From contig JABYQU010000035.1 in NCBI GenBank assembly GCA_022264855.1, positions 1 through 64,000 on the forward strand: a stretch of 64,000 nt of DNA, given 5' to 3'. Both the position numbers and the translations under genes were made by a program. This document shows, in pieces, positions 8,955 through 20,337 of the stretch. Numbering within the stretch: the first letter of the stretch is position 1; every line of letters starts with the position of its first letter. The notes under the pieces were generated by a model, which did not search any database, was not told the DNA's origin, and worked only from the letters and a program-made list of their open reading frames with translations. The stretch is from Lenzites betulinus (lineage: Eukaryota > Basidiomycota > Agaricomycetes > Polyporales > Polyporaceae).

Positions 8955-9862
8955 TCCTCCAGGATGTCCTTCACCATCGAGTCCCTCTCAGCTGGGTTGG
9001 TAACTCCTCTGAGTGCAGTGCGAATTCTGGCTGTTGTGACAGTGCGAGTGTTCCCGTCTTCGTCGTCCTCTTCTTCGGCTTCTTCCTCGGTTTCGGTCAT
9101 CCGCATCTTGCATGCTGGCTGTTTCCCTTTGTTCTTCCTGGTTGGGCAGTGGCGAGAGAGATGTCCAATTTCATGACAGGTGAAGCATCGTCCTTCCTTG
9201 TAGTGTTGGTCTCTTTCTTCGGTAGTCATGCGATCAACATCCATGGCATCAGGGTCCTTCTCCTTGTGGCTCGAGTAGCGCTTTGGGAAGAATACTGGCT
9301 TCTTCGTCGAGTTCTTGTCGTAGGCTTGGCCTAGTCGCCATTGCTGTTCAAGGCGGGCTGCTTGGGAGTAGAGCATGTTGGTGGTCGTTGGCATGGTAGC
9401 CAATGCAAACATCTTTTCTCTCAGGGGTTTGTTCAGCCCTTGATAGAAAAAGTCGGCAATGACATTGAAGTCGTTGATTCCGCATCGACTGATGACATTC
9501 TTGAATTCGAGAATGTATTCTTCCGCTGTCTTCTTGCCCTGATTGAGGTTCCGTAGCAGGACTCTGGCGCTGGCGGCCATATCAACGTCTTGGAACGAAG
9601 CTTTGAGTGCTTCCTTGAAGGCATTCCAAGTGCCATAGTTGACGGGATTCTGAGCTTCTGCGTTGGTGATGAAGTCACTGGCCCATTGTCCTGCCGTTCC
9701 TTCGTTCATCAGCATGAGAGTGAATGTTATTTTCTTCTCGTCGGTGTTGAACTTGGTTTCGTAGAACTTGAAGTAGAGAGTGCATTTCTGTGTCCATCCG
9801 ATGAGCTCTTCTCGTTTGCCATCGAAGGTCGGCGGCATTTTGAGCTTGACTTTGTCTGCCAT
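8945..9862 (-). CDS. gag: Gag of the Ty3 chromovirus
   Basis: The protein has a Ty3 Gag capsid region (PPTFDGKREELIGWTQKC near the start, FYQGLNKPLREKM later), a CCHC zinc knuckle (CFTCHEIGHLSRHC) and an acidic C-terminus. It forms the particle that packages element RNA. The first in-frame ATG is at 9862, giving 305 residues. However, the same frame is open without an ATG up to about 10339, and that stretch reads sensibly (NPSTGLIYYEERLVYP). The original Gag therefore probably started further upstream, and its ATG is lost or non-AUG. Gag ends in a TGA at 8945-8947 inside the frameshift site. Confidence 0.9.
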   Translation of the reverse strand: MADKVKLKMPPTFDGKREELIGWTQKCTLYFKFYETKFNTDEKKITFTLMLMNEGTAGQWASDFITNAEAQNPVNYGTWNAFKEALKASFQDVDMAASARVLLRNLNQGKKTAEEYILEFKNVISRCGINDFNVIADFFYQGLNKPLREKMFALATMPTTTNMLYSQAARLEQQWRLGQAYDKNSTKKPVFFPKRYSSHKEKDPDAMDVDRMTTEERDQHYKEGRCFTCHEIGHLSRHCPTRKNKGKQPACKMRMTETEEEAEEEDDEDGNTRTVTTARIRTALRGVTNPAERDSMVKDILEEGF

Positions 9863-10415
9863 TCTTTCTGTGATTCTGGGTTGCGGTCGGGGTTCTTTGT
9901 GGATATGGATAGTGGCTACTGCTTCTGTCAATGCAGGAAGTTCTCCGGTGGTTCGTGGGGTGGGGGTGTCGAAGCTATGCTGAGATTGCTCTGATTCGCT
10001 CTCCGAGTTCTCGGGTTCTGGTTCTCTTGGGACAGGGTCTTCCTGTGCGATCTGGTCGAGTGGGGTCGGGTTTGGTGTGACTCTTAGTCTCGGGGCTTCT
10101 CTTCCGGTGAAGCAATAGTATCGTTCGTCGTAGTTGGGGTTCTCTGTTCGGAGTTCGTCGACAGTTACGTCTGTTCGTTCTTGGTTTACGTATTTCCACT
10201 TGTTGTCTCCTACTGGGTAGACTAGGCGTTCTTCGTAGTAGATTAACCCGGTGCTAGGGTTAAAGGACCAGTCTTCCGATTCGTTCGGGACTGGTTCCGT
10301 GTCGATTCGTCGGGTTACCGCTCGCTTTTCAGCAGCGGTTCAGGTTCAGGTTCGTCGGGTTTCAGCTGGTTGTCTAGATCTTGGTAGATCGACGGGTGGG
10401 GAGAGCTCGACCTTA

Positions 10416-10778
10416 TGTTAAGACGATGCCCAGTGGTTCGCTTGTTAGGCTTTCAGCACAGGGACTTAGACGCTTCACACAGAGGGATCGAGGTTCAGGG
10501 GGAGGTTCGAAGGGCGATAGATAACCAGGTCGAGCTGAGGTTCTCCTCAGCTCTCCTACTCGTATATATACATGTGAGACACTCTGTAACCATGAGGCAC
10601 AGCCTGCAGGTAACCACATCGTAGCCATAAGGTACTGAAACGCGTAGCGGAAACACACCGTAGCCATGAGGCACTGAAACACATATCCAAAACACAAGGT
10701 AACCACGAGGCAGAGTCCGTGACTGATTCCAGACATAACGTGTGACCAACCGTTACTGAAGCACGTATGGTTGTAACA
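10416..10778 (-). repeat. 5' LTR of the Ty3 chromovirus
   Basis: This is the 363-bp partner of 1592-1954, with the same TGTTA and TAACA ends. In the element's orientation it is the upstream LTR and should hold the promoter. The base after the element is 10779, where the flank aaggg begins. Confidence 0.95.
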
Positions 10779-12911
10779 AAGGGTTACATAGGAGAACACA
10801 AGGAGAATAGCTCTGATGATGGCGAAAAGCCCCTACGGTGAGTTTTGTAGAGTATGTCCTCCTATAAATGCTCGCTTGTATCCTCATATCCGTCTCCTAG
10901 ATGAGGAGGCCACCAGGTCTCCTCCTGGGTAACGGGCACCTATGTATCTCCTTCAACGTGTTAGCCATAAATCGGGTGCACTGCGCTGGTGAGCTTCGAG
11001 AAATCATTACGAGATACTCTGATATGTCAGGTACTCAGGGATGACCCTCGTGATAGAATAGGAACCTTGCAGGAGATATAGCAGCAGCACAGCGGCTTCT
11101 TCTCCTGTAGTATGGCGACGGGCTCTGAAAAGCATTCTCCTCTCATCCAAAGACTTCCAGATTGCTCATAGGAGCCCTCCCATGTGTTCCACATCGTTCA
11201 GAATGTTTGACATGTGTGCTGGAGCCCGTGAGCATGCATCTTCGAATTTCTCGAGTTTCTCGAATTCTTTGAATTAAGTCGCGCAGGCGCGTCTCTTTTT
11301 TTTTTTTTTTTTTTTTTAATCAAGCTTTTATATCCCGCGCGTACTTAGTACAGGTGCGGCACGTCTCTACTACGGTTACACTTGGTTGGCGAGTGATCTC
11401 AGCCTATGTTGCCGACATCTAAGGGCTCTGTGCTCGCCATGTCTGGGTCGCAGTCGCCGTGCAAGCCGTCTCCGGCTCGTATCCACAAATCGGGTCGGTA
11501 TCCCGTGTCACATTCAGCTCGGCGCGTCCCCGAAGGTGAACGCGCTCTCATTCGCAGTCAAGAAACCATTGAGGTCGCGATATGCGCTCGCTCGCATGAG
11601 GAACTCGAACTCGCCTCGGAGTTCCCACCACCTGCGGTAGCGCTTGCAGGCGCGTCTCGCGGGGCGCTTGTCCAAAGATTTCGCCAACCGCTGTACAAGG
11701 TGTTGTTATACGCAGTGCTGCAAATTGCACCGCTATGTTGGTTGGGGGATGTGGTAGACGATGGTTTGCTGCAATCCAGCCCATTCCCGCCCGGTTTTCT
11801 GCCTAGACCACTGCGAGAAGCCTTGTTACAGGTCACTCAGCGGTGGCATAAAAGTCAACGGTTGTCAAACTGCGTTAGTATACGCCGGCTCTTTTGGAGC
11901 CCCTATGTTTGTGATACATCCAAGCATGTTCGATGCCATACACCCAATTCTAGGCGGATTTTCGCTCTTATACACTGCGAGAACCCTTGTTACGGGTCAC
12001 CCAGAGCGTTAGAGAGGAGCGTCAACTGTGCACGGTGAGTTCGAGCTCGAGGACGAGGACCACGAGGACGAAGCGGACACATCGCGCCCGATTTGGGCAA
12101 ACCGGCACCAGTAGGCCACAAAGAAGCGAGAGAAGCGGAAGCTCACAAAAAGGTGACCGCTGGGCATCGCGGAACCAGGCTGAATAACACGCTACTCACG
12201 TTCGTGCTTACGATGATAGAGTGGCTTTCCCTGTCGGGATGCGTCAGGTGTGGACTGCGGCAGACGTAACGGAATATGGCAGAAGCGCGTCTGCGTGGAC
12301 GCAGATGACAACGGAGCATGCCGCTCCCGGTGCCACGAGCGGATGGCGGTCGAGTATATGGGACGCAATGCGAGTGCATCCGAGGGTGCCGACTTAGAGA
12401 CATGCGGCGTGGACATGGGATAGCGGAGCACAAGGGTCGGGGGAGCGAGACGAGGCCGAAGATGCGAGAAGAGGACTGAAGGGGTTCCAGAAGGTGATGG
12501 GCTATCGAGCGATGAGAAAGCCGGCAAGGATGAGGGCGATATGGCGAGCTGGAGATTGTGTACATCGCACGTTGGACGGTCGGATGCGGGATGCACGTGT
12601 TAGAGTCCGCGATCGATACAGTGGGCCATTGAAGAGACAGAGTGGGCGGACGCGGTGCAGCACGTTTGGGGATGCTGTCGGCCATCCAGCCCAGTACAAA
12701 AGGCTGGGGCGGGGAGGGTGGGGATGATGAGCGCGAGAGGATGAGGGTGGGCGGCTCACGGTCCTCGCCTGCGCCGGTCACGCTCGATCCACTCGATTGC
12801 ATTCACCGCCCAACTTCCGTCCTCCCCACTCCTTCCTCCCCCGCCCATCTCCTCCACGCCGCCCTCGACTGCTGCCTCCAGGCCGCCCTCACCAGCGTCG
12901 GCCTGACGCAC
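10779..12911. other. Gene-poor stretch between the Ty3 element and NEM1
   Basis: No convincing gene was found. The stretch holds a 22-base T run (11296-11317) and a diverged 32-bp repeat (11809-11840 and 11973-12004, 29 of 32 identical). Open frames here, such as 12143-12802 on the minus strand, show proline, serine and arginine bias and no recognisable domain. The last few hundred bases should contain the NEM1 promoter. Confidence 0.6.
11296..11317. repeat. T22 homopolymer
   Basis: There are 22 consecutive T on the plus strand. Read from the minus strand it is an A22 tract, which could be the tail of a retroposed sequence lying to its right, but no such source was recognised. Confidence 0.85.
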
Positions 12912-14455
12912 ATGAACTCCCTCTCCTACCTCGCCCGCCAGTTTGATGTCTTGGCCTCCCCCCGTGCGCCACCCAGCACCCCAACCACTGAATCCCCGCC
13001 CTTCCTCTTCGGCGAGCGCCATGCAAGACTCAAACGGTCGGGTTCTACCAAGTCCTTCCTCGTGCAGGAGCCTTCGTTCGACTCCGGAGCGTCGACCCTG
13101 AAGCGGTCGTATTCATCTCCTGCCGAGGTCAACCCGAACACCCCGTCTTCCTCGTCTTCCTCTCTCCTGGCTCCGTCCGTCTCCCGCAAACCCTCGCGCC
13201 CCCCTTCAAGGCGACCGTCCGTCTCCTCCCCAGAGAAGGCGGCTCGTCCAAAGAGCAAGAGCGATCTCCTCAGGCATCTCGTCTTCGTGCGCATCATCCT
13301 TCATCTCTGGGACGCACTCCTCGCAGCCGTCCGCGGCTTAATGCGACAGAATGCGGCCGCTGCGGAGCACGACGTCGCCGTCGAGGACAACTCGGATGAG
13401 GAGGAGAAGGACACCGAGGACGAGAGTAGAGACGAGCAACCGCCCCTGCCGGCACCCCCATCTGTATTACTAGATTCGCAGCAACCTCCGTACCAGCCCG
13501 CAATCCCATCCCCCCTGTCGCACCATCCACCAGAAACATACGCAGAGAAAGCCCCGTCAATACCGATACCCCCCACTATCGCTTTCGCTGACCCTGACAA
13601 CCGCTTGCCCTCGCTCGTAACCGCAAAGTGCTCCACCCCTTCCAAGCTGACGTCCAACACCGCGAGTCGCTCTCGATCCATAACGCCCATACAGCCCTCG
13701 AAGACGAACCCGTTTCAGCAGAAAACCCTGGTCCTCGATCTGGACGAGACACTCATACACTCGACGTCGCGCCCGCTCCCCTCCGCCGGCGGCTCCGGTC
13801 TATTCGGTTTCGGCGGGCGGAACAAGGGCGCGGCGTACACAGTGGAGGTCGTCTTGGGCGGCCGCAGCACGCTCTACCATGTGTACAAGCGGCCGTTCGT
13901 AGACTACTTCCTGCGCAAGGTACGTCCCTAGTTACGCCCGCCGCGAGCGCACCGTGACGCCCGCCCACAGGTCTCGCAGTGGTACACACTCGTCATCTTC
14001 ACCGCTTCCATGCAAGAGTACGCGGATCCAGTCATCGACTGGCTAGATGCCGGAAGAGGGATCCTCGGGCGACGCCTATTCCGCGAGGTACGTGCACGTC
14101 ACCGGCTGGCTGACAGCTTGCTCACATCGCATCGCATGTAGTCGTGCACGCAGCTGCCCAACGGCTCCTACAGCAAGGACCTGTCCATCATCGAGGCGGA
14201 CCTCTCGCGTGTCTGCCTCATAGACAATTCCCCCGTCTGCTACACCATCAACGAAGGTCCGTTCCGTCTGCTTCGCCCGCGCTTACCCCGCTCCCGCTGA
14301 CGCGCGCGCCGCACCCCATAGCGAACGGCATACCGATAGAAGGCTGGACGCATGACCCGCACGACGAGGCGCTGCTCGACCTGCTCCCCGTGCTCGACTC
14401 GCTGCGCTTCACGCGCGACGTCCGGAGCGTTCTCGGGATCCGCGGCTTCTCATGA
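12912..14455 (+). CDS. nem1: Nem1/Dullard-type HAD phosphatase
   Basis: Four exons (12912-13919, 13971-14087, 14142-14256, 14322-14455) join to a 457-aa protein. The catalytic DLDET motif (residues 276-280) and the rest of the FCP1/NIF fold ([35 protein letters not shown]) are clear. A hydrophobic segment at about 122-142 and a serine-rich N-terminus match Nem1. In yeast, Nem1 works with Spo7 at the ER and nuclear envelope to dephosphorylate the lipin Pah1 and so control lipid storage and nuclear membrane growth. The start ATG at 12912 was chosen because [12 protein letters not shown] resembles the conserved start of fungal homologues; the frame is also open upstream. A plain FCP1-like small CTD phosphatase is the alternative, but the membrane segment favours Nem1. 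Confidence 0.9.
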
Positions 14456-15404
14456 CCCCCCGCCGTGCCCGCGCGCCTCCGCCGCCCCCTCCGCCTCACC
14501 CATTTCGACGGCGGTGCGGGCCGTCAGCCGCATGGGAGGGCTTACAACGTCGCGCTCACCACGCCTCTCCTAATGGTCTTCCTACGTTTCGCGCACGCCC
14601 CCTTCTCCACTTTACGTCTTTAGGTCTTGTCGGTCGCCGTGTTATTGAAAGAACTCTCGTCGCATTTGCTAATTATCACATCCATCCATCCATCCGTCCA
14701 TCCACCCATCCGTCCCTCCATCCGCCCACGTCCGCGCCCACGCCCGCCCCCGCCTATTGTCGTTCTTGCATCCCCTCCCCGCACCCCGCACTCGATACCT
14801 CCCGCCACACAAACGCCTTCGCTTTCGCACGCCCGTGTCCTCCTCAACGACGACCACGCACTTTCACGCCCCGCACATACGCGCACGCTAATTGCTCACA
14901 CGCACACGCGGCCTGCAGCTGCTGTATATCTTTGTACGTAGGTAGTGGACGTCCGGCCAGAACAGAAACATCATCATGATCATCGCACACTCACACGCAT
15001 CATACCTTGCGTGTCGGTTGCCTGGTGCGTACGGTCAAGGTTGCCTGTATGGCGCCGCACCTCAAAGCTTCCCGTTCAGTCTGGAGTTGGAGATCCCGAA
15101 GTAAGAGCGAGCGCGAGCGCCGCGGCGCTCAAAGCTGTATGTGGAAGTCGTGCTTGTATATCAGGTCAAGGCTGCGGAGAGAGTACAATGCGGGCACTGC
15201 GTCGTGGACGACGGAGGGTGATATGTAGGTAGAGAGAGAGGGCGCGGGAGCAACTAGTAGAACATGGGGAGGCGGAGAAGAGACGGCCCGGGGTCATAAT
15301 GTAACACAAGTCATTAGGCGAGCAGGGGCAGGAGGACCAGCGACGGCAAGAGGGGATGTGGGGCACAGTCCGACCGGTATGGGTGCCCACGCGCACGGAT
15401 ACTA
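14456..15404. other. Intergenic region between NEM1 and SNF7 (tail to tail)
   Basis: The two genes converge here. It contains a TCCA/TCCG microsatellite at 14681-14724 and C-rich sequence. No gene or RNA was recognised; it should hold both 3' ends. Confidence 0.6.
14681..14724. repeat. Tetranucleotide microsatellite
   Basis: Imperfect TCCA units with TCCG and CCCA variants, about eleven copies. Confidence 0.9.
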
Positions 15405-16415
15405 CTACATGGCCAGCGCGGCCTGCAGCTCCCGCAGCTGCGCGTCCTCGTCGTCCTCCACCGCTTGCCGGTCTGCGCAGGCGGTAGGTGAGCGATGACG
15501 TAAGAGCAATACACACAAAGAGACAAGGGACGCACTGTCTTCGATCCTGCTGGGCCCGGCTGGATGATGCACGGGGACGTGGTCGCCCATGAGCCGTGTG
15601 TTGAGCTCCTCCTCCTCGAGCTCGGCGAGCTCCTGCTTGAGCGCGTCCTGCATGATCAGCGCCGTCAGCCGCCCGCGCACCCACACGAGAGGGCGCCATA
15701 CGCACGTCGTCGATGTCGATCCCCGCGTACGTGCTCGACGAGATGGCCTCCGAGACCTCGCTCGCGAGCTGCGTCTGCTCCTGGATGTCCGCCATCGTCC
15801 GGTCGACGGTGTCGATCGTGCTGCAGCACCGACACATGGTCAGCGTCCGGAAGGGGATTATTGTGAGTCTGAGAGCAGGGAGGGACGCACAGCTTCCCGT
15901 GGATGTCCTTGAGCGCGGACGACGCCTTCTTCATCGCGGCCATGTTCTCCGCATTGAAGCTCGCGGACTCGAGCGTGTTCACCTGCATCTCGAGCTGGAA
16001 GCGGGTGTTCTGCAGCCGGTCGAGCTCCTGCTCCGTCACCTTCTTCCGCCGCAGCGCCGCCGTCGCCGCTGCCCCCCGCGCACATCGACGTCGTAGAAGC
16101 AAAGCACACGCAGCACAGAGCACACATGACATACCGAGGACGAGCACAAAGGATAGAAGGCGGAGGGAGCAGCAGAGGGCAGGACCATCCGCAAGTCAGC
16201 ACGCAGCCGAAGACAGCGGTGGCGGGGTGCTCACCGGCCTTGTTCGAGACGGCGTTCGTGCGCGCCTTCTTCACCTCCTCGTCGATCTTCTTCTGCAGGT
16301 ACTCCTCCTTCTTCTCAATCATCTGCAGCTGCTGGCGGAGGGTCACTATCGCGTCGCGGGACGACTGCTTCGCGTCCCGCCGCCCGCCGAAGTAGCCCAT
16401 GATCCCGGCCATCAT
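15405..16415 (-). CDS. snf7: ESCRT-III subunit Snf7/Vps32
   Basis: Five exons (16235-16415, 15891-16068, 15706-15820, 15536-15647, 15405-15472) give 217 aa, the usual length. Conserved Snf7 blocks are present: RDAIVTLRQQLQMIEKKEEY, the basic helix region RRKKVTEQELDRL, MQVNTLESASFNAE, and the acidic C-terminus (ELAELEEEELNTRLM ... ELQAALAM) with the helix that contacts Vps4 or Bro1 partners. Snf7 polymerises on endosomal membranes to sort cargo into multivesicular bodies. The start is MMAGIMGYFGG at 16415; the second Met one codon on is equally possible. The splice sites restore the conserved HGKLTIDTVD and AGIDIDD junctions. Confidence 0.95.
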
Positions 16416-17071
16416 CGTTGTATGAGCGTGCGCCCGAGTGTATATATCTAGCGGAGAAGGTCTCGGAGAGGTGTGCGGGAGCGCAGGGGGGATACGAGCC
16501 GGAGAGTGTGCAGGGACGAGTGGCAGGAGGTGTTGGTCAGAGTGTAGGGAGGAGGCGCCCATGGACTAGGCGGGCGGCGCTTGCGCCGTCACCGGGGTCA
16601 CTCGATCCACCCGATAAGGAAGGTGTCTACGTTCGAGAATGTACGGCTCTCTTCGCGCTCTCGAGCATCCTCTCCCCGCCGCGAGCGCAGTAAGTCTGCG
16701 CACGACGCAGGACGCGGAACGGCTGCGGGCATAGCTCAGGGTGATGTAGAGACGCTAATTGTTACCGGGTTCACCGCTCAGAGATTATCAGAGGTGATGT
16801 GAAATGGCGCCACATAGTCCACAACTGCAGAGGCTACTGCGGGTATCGGTCGGGGCACACAAAATGTACGTCCGGAAGAACGCCTATGCATTCCTAACAT
16901 CGGCCCCGGACTAGCGGCGACCGTAACCCGCAAGACATTAGAAGGAGCAAATCTAATATGGGTTCTACAGAAAATAAGTTAGTCGTTCTTTTTGGCATCA
17001 CTCTCGTCGTCATCATCACTGCAAAAAGGCGGGGCAATCAGCAAAAGGAACCACGTAGGATAAAAAAACGC
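16416..17071. other. Intergenic region upstream of SNF7, downstream of LAG1
   Basis: No gene was recognised. It should contain the SNF7 promoter (a TATATAT stretch lies about 25 bp before the ATG on the minus strand) and the LAG1 3' end. Confidence 0.5.
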
Positions 17072-18343
17072 TTACCCCTCGTCATCACTCCGTGTGTCCT
17101 CCGCACCTTGGCCGGTTACGACCCTGTACGCGACACGGCACACCATCCAGAACCAAACCAATTGAATGATCTATGATGACGGGAATGAGCTTCATGCATA
17201 TCAATGGTATGAGAAACTTCACGTACCTGCAATGTCACAAGCATGGCACAGAAACCCAGGTAGAAATTTCTCGTCATGTAGTATCCCCGTGAGGGGTCCC
17301 ATACGCGTGGCACAACATACCACGAGTCCCATGTAGCCTTGATGGCGTACACAAAGAGGACGTGCCGTGTCACGAACCAAGAGACGAGGAACGCAACAAA
17401 TGTCACGTCGCAAGCCGTGGTATAGCCCAAGTAGCGCTGCATTTTCGCCATCTATCTCGAACGGTGAGTTCGGCAGAGTGCACGCACAGACGCTCCGAGA
17501 CTGACCGGGAGGAAGATATCGCATAGATCCATGAGGACCATGATTAAGCAGCCGATCCGGGTGAAGTCGTAGCAGTAGCTGCTGACCATGAGCACCACGG
17601 TAATAACGTGGTGCGTCATCATCTGCCAGTGGTCTTTCCGGCGCGCCTCCGCATTAAGGATTAGAACCTGGTGCATGTAAAACGCGTTCTGGAGGAGGTA
17701 GTAGAATTTGATCGGCCCGGCAAGGGGCGTATGGGGATAGCCGTGCCAAACGTTGATTGGGTTGAGCATGTTGGTGGGCACGTTGCGATGGACATACTGT
17801 GGGATTCACAGGATCGAAATGAGCATAGGCACGAGCCAAAGCATGGGAGTGGCTTACCACGCCGAAGAGCCACTGAGCAGTATAGTAGACCACGGACCAG
17901 CCCTGCTCGGCAAAGCGTATCACGCTTCGGCGCATCTTCCTGGCTTCTTGTCTGGATATTACGAGACCGTTTGCGTGCGCGGCATGTCCGTTTCCATTTG
18001 CGTACCCGTTCCCGTTCGCTGTTCCGTTCGCCTTTCCACTAGCAGCTCCGTTAGCCTTCCCGTTCGCGTTGCCATTCGCCAGCGCCGCCGCTCGTGACTT
18101 CTTGAGGTCGCGGGTGAGTTTCCAGCGCGCGAAGGGCTCCATGACGAGCAGGCGGGTGGCATCGCGGAGGACGGCCATGACCACGATGGCGGATATGATC
18201 ATGCATGCGTCTAGCGGGCCTACGGTGTAGTAGTTGGAGTTGGGGAAGGAGTCCGGGTGCTCCGGCGGTGCGGTCGGGTAGGAGAGGACGAAGAAGGGGA
18301 CGAGGTAGGATGGCAGCCATCCGGGTGCGGCGGCGGTATTCAT
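17072..18343 (-). CDS. lag1: Ceramide synthase, Lag1/Lac1 family
   Basis: Four exons (17858-18343, 17506-17796, 17227-17451, 17072-17170) give 366 aa. The TLC domain carries the Lag1 motif with the essential His pair (QMMTHHVITVVL, His224 and His225) and several membrane helices. The enzyme joins an acyl-CoA to a sphingoid base in the ER. The C-terminus DTRSDDEG is an acidic serine motif like the phosphorylated tails of known ceramide synthases. A low-complexity loop of Asn, Gly and Ala repeats (about residues 88-125) separates the first helix from the TLC domain and may vary between strains. Confidence 0.93.
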
Positions 18344-18778
18344 AGCAGATGGTATACAGTTGGCGTCACGTCAGCAAAGCATGTACGGAGGGAGGGGGAG
18401 GCCGCGACGCGTGCGTTTTCGGCCCGAGGGTGCAGGAGGGGTGGGCGTTGGCGGGTACGCGATATTGATGTCGCACGCGACGGGGGGGCGGGGGAGGGGC
18501 CGAGGAGGACGAGGGGGATGAGGAGGACGTGCCCTGCGTGGAGAGTCAAGACACAAGGGGGAGACGCGCTCTTCTTCGCTGGCCAAAAAGATCCCCAAAA
18601 CACGCACGGGCGTCGGGCCACGGCGCTTGTCTTGCCACTGCTATACTGTCCGGGTGCAGTCTATCCGGCCCGGCGCCTACCACACGTGTAGGCAGCGCCC
18701 ACTGGCGCTCGTCCATACTGAACGCCATCTCGCCGAGCTCGCATCCAGTCCACTCACCCGCGCCTCCCTCCTGCCCTG
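18344..18778. promoter_or_regulatory. Shared divergent promoter region of LAG1 and the snRNP gene
   Basis: 435 bp separate two start codons that point away from each other, so both promoters must lie here. A G-rich stretch occurs at about 18,470-18,520. No specific factor site can be named. Confidence 0.5.
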
Positions 18779-19749
18779 ATGGCCTCCACACAGCCCAACA
18801 CCTCGCTCTACATCAAAAACCTCAACGACAAGGTCAAGAAGGAGGAGCTCCGCGCACAGCTCTTCGCCCTCTTCACCACCTACGGCCGCATCCTCGATGT
18901 CGTCGCCCTCAAGGGCCCCAAAATGAAGGGCCAGGCGTTCGTCGTCTTCTCCGACCTCGCGGGCGCCACGGCGGCCCTCCGGGGCTGCGAAGGTATGGTC
19001 TTCTACGATAAGCCAATGGTGCGCCGTCCGTCTCATGCCTCCTCGCATGTCGTCCCCTTTGATCCCAACGCGCGCGACCCCCGCCGCCGCCGCTACAGCA
19101 CATTGAGTACGCAAAAACCAAGTCGTACGCCACGCTCCGGAGAGAGGACCCGAGCTTCGTGCCCCCGACGTCGATCCACCTCAAGAACGCGCCAAACGCG
19201 CGGGCGCTGAACGGCTCCGAGAAGCGGCAGCGGGACGATCGGATGGACGAGGATGCGCGCGAGTCCAAGCGCGAAAAGACGGACAACAGCGACGACGATG
19301 GGGAGGAGATGGAGATTGAGGACGATGACGACGTCGCTGCGAAGCAGCCTGCGCCCTCAAATGGTATGTCACTCGCGTGCCTCTTGAGAGCGCTTGTGCA
19401 GGCTCACATCGCGCCGATATAGGCCAGGTTCCCGCTACCCAGCAGCACCCATCCGCACGACTAATGTGCGTCAACCTCCCACAAGAAGTGACGGACGACG
19501 TATTATCGGTGCTCTTCCAACAGTATGTTGCTCTGCTCGTAGACCGACTTGTATGCTGACCGAATATAAAGATACCAAGGGTACCACTCCGTACAAGTCG
19601 TACCTTCACCCACACCAACCGCGGCGGGACAGCGGGCCAAGATGGCGTACGTCACATTCGAGTCCCCGGACTTGGCGTCTGTTGCAAAAGAAGCTCTGGA
19701 CGGCTTCACGTTGAAGAAGGGATGGGTGATGTCTGTTTCGTATATCTAG
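18779..19749 (+). CDS. U1A/U2B''-type spliceosomal RNA-binding protein
   Basis: Four exons (18779-19018, 19099-19363, 19423-19522, 19572-19749) give 260 aa. RRM1 (about residues 9-85) has RNP2 LYIKNL and RNP1 KGQAFVVF and the family block HIEYAKTKSYAT. A charged linker (acidic, Lys/Arg-rich) leads to RRM2 (about 185-260) ending in KKGWVMSVSYI. This two-RRM layout matches U1A, U2B'' and Drosophila SNF, which bind stem-loops of U1 or U2 snRNA. Sequence alone does not tell which snRNA it binds; many fungi have a single protein of this type. Confidence 0.92.
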
Positions 19750-20067
19750 CTTTGTACTGCATATCGTGTAATCTGTATCTCAAGACGTTGCCTTTCAGAC
19801 GCTGTGGGGCGCTCAACTTACTCCGTCGGAGGACGGTACGTTCTCAGTCGCGTTTGTTCACAGTGAAGCAGTTATTGCAACGCTTCCTGGCGCCGTGTAT
19901 TTCAAGTTCGTACGCGCTCGATGGTGTTACTCAGTAGCTTCAGTGCCTGCGCTATGCATCGTTTGAGACTCTGAGAGTCGACATCGTTTCAGCGAGCTCC
20001 ACCACGCCTGCCCGTTCCGCGCAGTACGCCGTCCCGTAACCTCATGGCCGCTGCGTAACATGAAAAA
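19750..20067. other. Intergenic region between the snRNP gene and the tRNA-like locus
   Basis: No gene was recognised. Confidence 0.5.
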
Positions 20068-20129
20068 GGGCCCACCGTGGTTCGACAATGGATCTGCAAT
20101 CGTGTGCTCTACCACTGAGCTATGAACCC
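20068..20129 (-). tRNA. tRNA-Cys(GCA)-like gene, probably defective
   Basis: On the minus strand the acceptor stem pairs fully (GGGTTCA with TGGGCCC, two G-U pairs). The D arm is canonical (GCTCAGTGGTAGAGC), and the anticodon loop TTGCAGA carries GCA. A TTTTT terminator follows at once. However, the gene is only 62 nt. The 3' strand of the anticodon stem and the variable loop are missing, and the T arm (stem mismatches, loop GTCGAAC instead of TTCGAAC) is degraded. This looks like a deletion derivative of tRNA-Cys and is unlikely to work. Confidence 0.55.
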
Positions 20130-20337
20130 ATTTCGTCGGCCTTTCGCCTGGTGCGCTCCAGTTTCTTGTGCCTTACAAAACATATTCGTCGCAGACTCCT
20201 TCGCGATGTACCGGCTATGAACAGGCTTCCTGGTCACTTGCTACGAGTCCAAGGACCGACGGAAATCCGTTTGATAGGACCGCATTGCGTCTTTCTACAT
20301 ATCCTGATCGTACACATCCCTCCGTCGCGCTCATGGC

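Larger units (their letters stand above)
1592..10778 (-). mobile_element. Ty3-type chromovirus LTR retrotransposon with a nested insertion
   Basis: Two direct 363-bp LTRs (1592-1954 and 10416-10778) bound an internal region whose genes lie on the minus strand: gag (8945-9862 or longer), pol with protease, reverse transcriptase, RNase H, integrase (5361-8950) and chromodomain (3295-3514), then three extra ORFs (1994-3286). A purine tract sits directly before the 3' LTR. The order protease, RT, RNase H, integrase, chromodomain defines a Ty3 chromovirus. The 5-bp flanks (gtatc on the left, aaggg on the right) do not match, so there is no target-site duplication. No tRNA primer-binding site starting TGG was seen next to the 5' LTR. 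The pol gene is interrupted at 3515-5360, so this copy cannot make a complete Pol. Confidence 0.95.

Noticed and set aside
12143..12802. 219-aa minus-strand open frame upstream of NEM1
   Set aside because: Low-complexity Ser/Pro/Arg sequence overlapping the likely NEM1 promoter; no recognisable motif.
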